Assembly: GCA_036259355.1 (NCBI GenBank)
Contig: DATABY010000028.1
Coordinates: 1 to 33,600, forward strand
Direction of reading: 5' to 3'
Length of the DNA: 33,600 nt
Source: JALZDI01 sp036259355
Lineage (GTDB): Bacteria; Actinomycetota; Actinomycetes; Propionibacteriales; Nocardioidaceae
The notes beneath the pieces are model-generated. The model did not search any database, was not told the origin of the DNA, and was given only the letters and a program-made list of their open reading frames with translations. Position numbers and translations under genes: made by a program. Shown here one piece after another: positions 29,485-33,600 of this stretch (its first letter is position 1; each line of letters begins with the position of its first letter).

Positions 29485-30398
29485 CCTCGACGAGTGCGAC
29501 GATGGCCGAGGGGGAGAGCGCCCTCGGCACTGAGACGACCACCGGCAGGAGGAGTCCGCGGCCCGGGGGGCCCTGGGCCGCGCGCATCACGCTGGCGCTC
29601 GTCTGCGTGGTGTGGAGCATCCCCACGATCGGGCTCCTGATCTCCTCGTTCCGCGAGGAGGACCTCGTGAAGAGCACCGGCTGGTGGACGGTCCTGGCGA
29701 ACCCCTTCGACTTCGGGCAGTGGACCTTCGGCAACTACCAGCAGGTGCTCTCCGGAGGGATGGGCGACGCCTTCATCAACAGCATCGTGGTCGCCGTGCC
29801 GGCCACGGTCATCCCGATCATGATCGCCGCGTTCGCGGCCTACGCGTTCACATTCATGCGATTCCCGGGCCGCAACCTGCTGTTCATCCTCGTGGTAGGT
29901 CTGCTCGTCGTACCCCTGCAGGTGGCGTTCGTCCCGCTGCTGCAGCTCTACGTCGACTTCGGGCTGAACGGCACGTTCCTCGCGGTCTGGCTGGCGCATA
30001 CCGGGTTCGGCATGCCGCTGGCGATCTACATCCTGCGGAACTACATGGGGTCGCTGCCGAAGGAGATCATCGAGTCGGCGGAGATCGACGGCGCCTCGCA
30101 CTTCCAGACGTTCTGGCGGCTGATCCTGCCGATGTCGGTGCCGGCGCTCGCGGCGTTCGCGATCTTCCAGTTCCTGTGGGTGTGGAACGACCTGCTGGTC
30201 GCGCTGATCTTCCTGCGCAGCAACCCCGCCAACTCCGTCGTGACCATCGAGCTGCAGACGCTGCTGGGCGAGTTCGGCTCGGAGTGGCACCTGTTGACGG
30301 CGGGCGCGTTCGTGACCATGGTAGTGCCCCTGATCGTCTTCTTCTCACTCCAGCGGTTCTTCGTCCGAGGACTGACCGCCGGCTCGGTGAAGGGCTGA
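29481..30398 (+). CDS. Sugar ABC transporter permease (AglG/MalG-like)
   Basis: 305 aa, start overlapping the partner's stop. A soluble Ser/Thr/Gly-rich N-terminus of about 35 residues precedes six membrane helices. The EAA loop is EIIESAEIDGASHFQTFWR (about 195-213), and WSIPTIGLLISSFREEDLV and FGNYQQVLSGGMGDAFINS are MalG-type segments. It ends with RFFVRGLTAGSVKG, the usual C-terminus of this subfamily (LTAGAVKG in many). A 61-bp gap with a small stem (TCGGCA/TGCCGA, 30423-30440) separates it from the ATPase gene. Confidence 0.92.
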   Translation: MTSTSATMAEGESALGTETTTGRRSPRPGGPWAARITLALVCVVWSIPTIGLLISSFREEDLVKSTGWWTVLANPFDFGQWTFGNYQQVLSGGMGDAFINSIVVAVPATVIPIMIAAFAAYAFTFMRFPGRNLLFILVVGLLVVPLQVAFVPLLQLYVDFGLNGTFLAVWLAHTGFGMPLAIYILRNYMGSLPKEIIESAEIDGASHFQTFWRLILPMSVPALAAFAIFQFLWVWNDLLVALIFLRSNPANSVVTIELQTLLGEFGSEWHLLTAGAFVTMVVPLIVFFSLQRFFVRGLTAGSVKG

Positions 30399-30459
30399 CA
30401 ATTCCTGTTCGCTACGGATCGTTCGGCACGTTCCTGCCGACGAAAGGAAAGGCAACGAC

Positions 30460-31563
<1,104 letters not shown>

Positions 31564-31675
31564 CCGGCGCCGGCGGCCGCGTCAGGCTCGCGAAGTGGCG
31601 TGGGTCATGCCCTGGGTGTGATCCCCGCCAACTACCCCCGTCGCGGGTTTGATAACGTGCGCGCGGTCCTGCACC

Positions 31676-31709
31676 GTGGGACTGCCCGCCCACAAGGTGG
31701 GAATGCCCG
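31676..31709 (+). repeat. Two 13-nt direct repeats with a small hairpin in the transglycosylase leader
   Basis: GTGGGACTGCCCG (31676-31688) and GTGGGAATGCCCG (31697-31709) differ at one base and are offset by 21 nt, about two helical turns. Between and across them CCCAC (31689-31693) can pair with GTGGG (31697-31701). TAACGT (31652-31657) upstream is a possible -10, which would put the repeats in the transcribed leader. The rest of 31564-31675 shows no gene. Confidence 0.5.
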
Positions 31710-31732
31710 GACTCCTGCCCTGAGGACTGATC

Positions 31733-32428
31733 GTGCCCAACAGGCCCACCCGGCCCGGAAAGCACGCGGCCCCCCGCCAGGCCCACCCTGCCCTGGCTCG
31801 TGCCGCCCACCGACTCACCTCCACCCTCCGACCGCTCGGCCCGCGTCGCACCGGCGGCACGGTCGTCGCGCTCGGCGCCGTCGTGCTCGCCGGAGCTGCC
31901 GGCAACGGCTCGGGTGCGAGCGTGTCCACCGACACGGATGCCCCACCGCGGGCGGCGATGGACGTTCCGGCGCCGGTCACCGCCGACGCCGCGGCGAACG
32001 ACCGCGCGGCCGCGGCCGGTGAGGCCTCCCGCAGCCAGGCCCGCGGCCCACTGGCCCAGGAGCGCAACCACGGCGGCTCCGCCGACGCCAGCAGCGGTGG
32101 CGTCGCCCGGGCGAAGAGCGTCGTCCCCGCCGACCCCCGCAAGATCGCCCAGCAGATGATCGTCGAGTACGGCTGGGACTCCAGCGAGTTCTCCTGCCTC
32201 GACCAGCTGTGGGTCAGCGAGAGCGCCTGGGACGTCGACGCCACCAACCCCACCTCCGGGGCGTACGGCATCCCGCAGTCGTTGCCGCCGGAGAAGATGG
32301 CCGCAGCCGGTCCCGACTGGCGTACCAACCCCGCCACGCAGATCGAGTGGGGCCTGGAGTACATCGACCTCAGCTACGGCACCCCGTGCAGCGCCTGGGA
32401 GTTCAAGCAGGCCAACAACTGGTACTGA
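31733..32428 (+). CDS. Secreted transglycosylase-like (SLT/Apf-type) protein
   Basis: 231 aa, GTG start with GAGGA 6 nt upstream. An unusually long, basic N-terminal region precedes a hydrophobic helix (about 41-56, GGTVVALGAVVLAGAAG), followed by an Ala/Ser-rich linker of about 75 residues. The C-terminal domain (about 135-231) resembles the lytic-transglycosylase fold of actinobacterial wall hydrolases: CLDQLWVSESAWDVDATNPTSG with a candidate catalytic Glu, GAYGIPQSLPPEKM, and IEWGLEYIDLSYGTPCSAW. Two cysteines, one before the helix of the catalytic Glu and one near the end, could form a disulfide. It probably trims peptidoglycan during growth or resuscitation. Activity is inferred from similarity only. 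Confidence 0.85.
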   Translation: MPNRPTRPGKHAAPRQAHPALARAAHRLTSTLRPLGPRRTGGTVVALGAVVLAGAAGNGSGASVSTDTDAPPRAAMDVPAPVTADAAANDRAAAAGEASRSQARGPLAQERNHGGSADASSGGVARAKSVVPADPRKIAQQMIVEYGWDSSEFSCLDQLWVSESAWDVDATNPTSGAYGIPQSLPPEKMAAAGPDWRTNPATQIEWGLEYIDLSYGTPCSAWEFKQANNWY

Positions 32429-32432
32429 CACG

Positions 32433-32480
32433 CACGGGGGGCTGCGCCCCCCGTGTGCCCCCGACCGCCGCTGCGCGGCG
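32433..32480. terminator. Double terminator between the transglycosylase and fumarase genes
   Basis: CACGGGGGGC (32433-32442) and GCCCCCCGTG (32446-32455) form a perfect 10-bp stem with a 3-nt loop. A second stem, CGCCGC/GCGGCG (32466-32471, 32475-32480), also has a TGC loop. The two genes are convergent, with stops at 32428 and 32512, so each hairpin may serve one direction. Confidence 0.75.
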
Positions 32481-32511
32481 ACACACCTCTTCACGATCCG
32501 AGTGTGAGGAC

Positions 32512-33600
32512 TCAGGGGTGGGTCATGCTGAGCACGTCGAGGGTCTCGTCGAGCTGCTGCTCGGTGAGGTCGCCACGGTCGACGAAGCCCTGCTCCAGCA
32601 CCACCTCGCGGATCGTCTTGCGCTCGGCGAGCGCCGTCTTGGCGACCTTGGCGGCGTTCTCGTAACCGATGTAGCGGTTCAGCGGGGTGACGATCGACGG
32701 GGACGACTCGGCATACTCCCGGCAGCGCTCGACGTCGGGGCGCAGGCCATCCACGCACCGGTCGGCGAGCGCGCGTGACGCCGTCGACAGCAGCCGGATC
32801 GACTCCAGAACGTTGCGGGCCATCACCGGCATCATGACGTTGAGCTCGAACGCTCCGGTGGAGCCGGCGTGGGCCACGGTCGCGTCGTTGCCGACGACCT
32901 GCGCGCAGACCATCAGCACCGCCTCGGGGATGACGGGGTTGACCTTGCCCGGCATGATGCTCGAGCCCGGCTGCAGGTCGGGGAGCGCGACCTCGGCGAG
33001 ACCCGTGCGCGGTCCGGACCCCATCCAGCGCAGGTCGTTGCAGATCTTCGTCAGGCTGACGGCGATCGTGCGCAGCTGACCGGACAGCTCGACGAGCCCG
33101 TCGCGCGCGCCCTGGGCCTCGAAGTGGTCGCGGGCCTCGGTCAGCGTGAGGCCGGTCTCCTCGCCGAGGATCTCGATCACCCGGGAGCCGAACCCCGGCG
33201 GTGTGTTGATGCCGGTGCCGACGGCGGTACCGCCCAGTGGCAGCTCGGCCACGCGGGGGAGCGAGGCCTGCAGCCTCTCCATGCCGTGCCGGACCTGCGC
33301 GGCGTAGCCACCGAACTCCTGGCCCAATGTCACCGGCGTCGCGTCCATCAGGTGCGTGCGGCCGGCCTTCACGACGTCGGCGAGCTCGGCGGCCCTGGCC
33401 TCCAGCGTCACCGCGAGGTGCTCCAGCGCCGGGAGCAGCTGGTTGACCGTCGCCTCGGTCGCGGCCACGTGGATCGACGTGGGGAACGTGTCGTTGCTGG
33501 ACTGGCTGGCGTTGACGTGGTCGTTCGGGTGCACGTCGACGTCGGCCGACCTGCTGGCCAACGAGGCCAGCACCTCGTTCATGTTCATGTTCGACGAGGT
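32512..33600 (-). CDS. fumC: Fumarate hydratase class II, N-terminus outside the window
   Basis: The frame runs through the right edge, so about 100 N-terminal residues are missing; about 363 residues are visible. It interconverts fumarate and malate in the TCA cycle. It is a member of the aspartase/fumarase superfamily with VNASQSSNDTFPTSIHVA, AGRTHLMDATPVTLGQEFGG, LGGTAVGTGINTPPGF and the superfamily signature GSSIMPGKVNPV. The Ser of that loop is the catalytic base. Aspartate ammonia-lyase shares these motifs, but the NDTFPTSIH and GTGINTPPGF blocks and the synteny with mycobacterial fum favour fumarase. The methionines near 33588 and 33582 are internal, because homologous sequence continues upstream of them. 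Confidence 0.92.
   Translation of the reverse strand, partial: TSSNMNMNEVLASLASRSADVDVHPNDHVNASQSSNDTFPTSIHVAATEATVNQLLPALEHLAVTLEARAAELADVVKAGRTHLMDATPVTLGQEFGGYAAQVRHGMERLQASLPRVAELPLGGTAVGTGINTPPGFGSRVIEILGEETGLTLTEARDHFEAQGARDGLVELSGQLRTIAVSLTKICNDLRWMGSGPRTGLAEVALPDLQPGSSIMPGKVNPVIPEAVLMVCAQVVGNDATVAHAGSTGAFELNVMMPVMARNVLESIRLLSTASRALADRCVDGLRPDVERCREYAESSPSIVTPLNRYIGYENAAKVAKTALAERKTIREVVLEQGFVDRGDLTEQQLDETLDVLSMTHP

Noticed and set aside
31564..31590. GC palindrome after the sugar ATPase gene as a terminator
   Set aside because: CCGGCGCCGG is self-complementary but leaves no loop, and no longer stem could be formed. I see no convincing terminator there.

Overview
This window reads as chromosomal DNA of a high-GC actinobacterium of the Nocardioides/Propionibacteriales kind. 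The evidence is the very strong G/C bias at third codon positions, frequent GTG/TTG starts, leaderless starts behind a TANNNT box, 4-bp stop/start overlaps (ATGA, GTGA), and a mycothiol-dependent detoxification gene (mca), which is confined to Actinobacteria. No phage, transposon, CRISPR, rRNA or tRNA was seen. The genus is an inference from style; the phylum is secure.

Layout. (1) 1-2845: a DUF4287 protein and an SGNH/GDSL hydrolase on the minus strand, then cystathionine beta-synthase (cbs). (2) 2846-5880: a Baeyer-Villiger-type flavin monooxygenase with a well-formed promoter/operator, a long AT-richer intergenic stretch, and a secreted repeat/coiled-coil protein with a UUCG-loop terminator. 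(3) 5981-9012: a YigZ/IMPACT protein, an SPW-repeat membrane protein plus TetR regulator behind an operator-overlapped promoter, a VOC-fold protein, and divergent msrA. (4) 9119-12761: a coupled unit of cystathionine gamma-synthase, a GlmL/MutL-type ATPase and an AI-2E-family permease. (5) 12771-19352: a DHA2 drug-efflux MFS protein, a PhoD-like phosphatase, threonine ammonia-lyase and a DrrAB-type ABC exporter. (6) 19438-26969: greA and a DUF4307 protein (minus); mca, a small membrane protein and a DUF255 thioredoxin-like protein (plus, coupled); HlyIII (minus), a Z-prenyl diphosphate synthase and a PIN-PhoH ATPase (plus). (7) 27104-31563: a complete sugar ABC importer (binding lipoprotein, two permeases, MsiK/UgpC-type ATPase), probably for alpha-glucosides or similar oligosaccharides. 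(8) 31733-33600: a small secreted transglycosylase-like protein, then a convergent class II fumarase cut by the window edge.

The backbone (SGNH hydrolase, cbs, metB, greA, DUF4307, mca, small membrane protein, DUF255, HlyIII, Z-prenyl synthase, phoH2, fum) matches, in order and strand, what I remember of Mycobacterium tuberculosis Rv1075c-Rv1098c. The other genes are therefore best seen as lineage-specific insertions into an old actinobacterial neighbourhood.

Biologically, CBS and cystathionine gamma-synthase/lyase form a transsulfuration route feeding cysteine, and so mycothiol. Mca recycles mycothiol conjugates, and MsrA repairs oxidised methionine. The most informative non-coding signals are a TetR-type palindrome inside the SPW promoter, a dyad on the monooxygenase promoter, leaderless starts for cbs, metB and ilvA, a 16-bp hairpin between the sugar-binding protein and its permeases, and a hairpin plus T-run in the leader of the secreted stalk protein. 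I did not find a convincing wholly new defence or mobile system.
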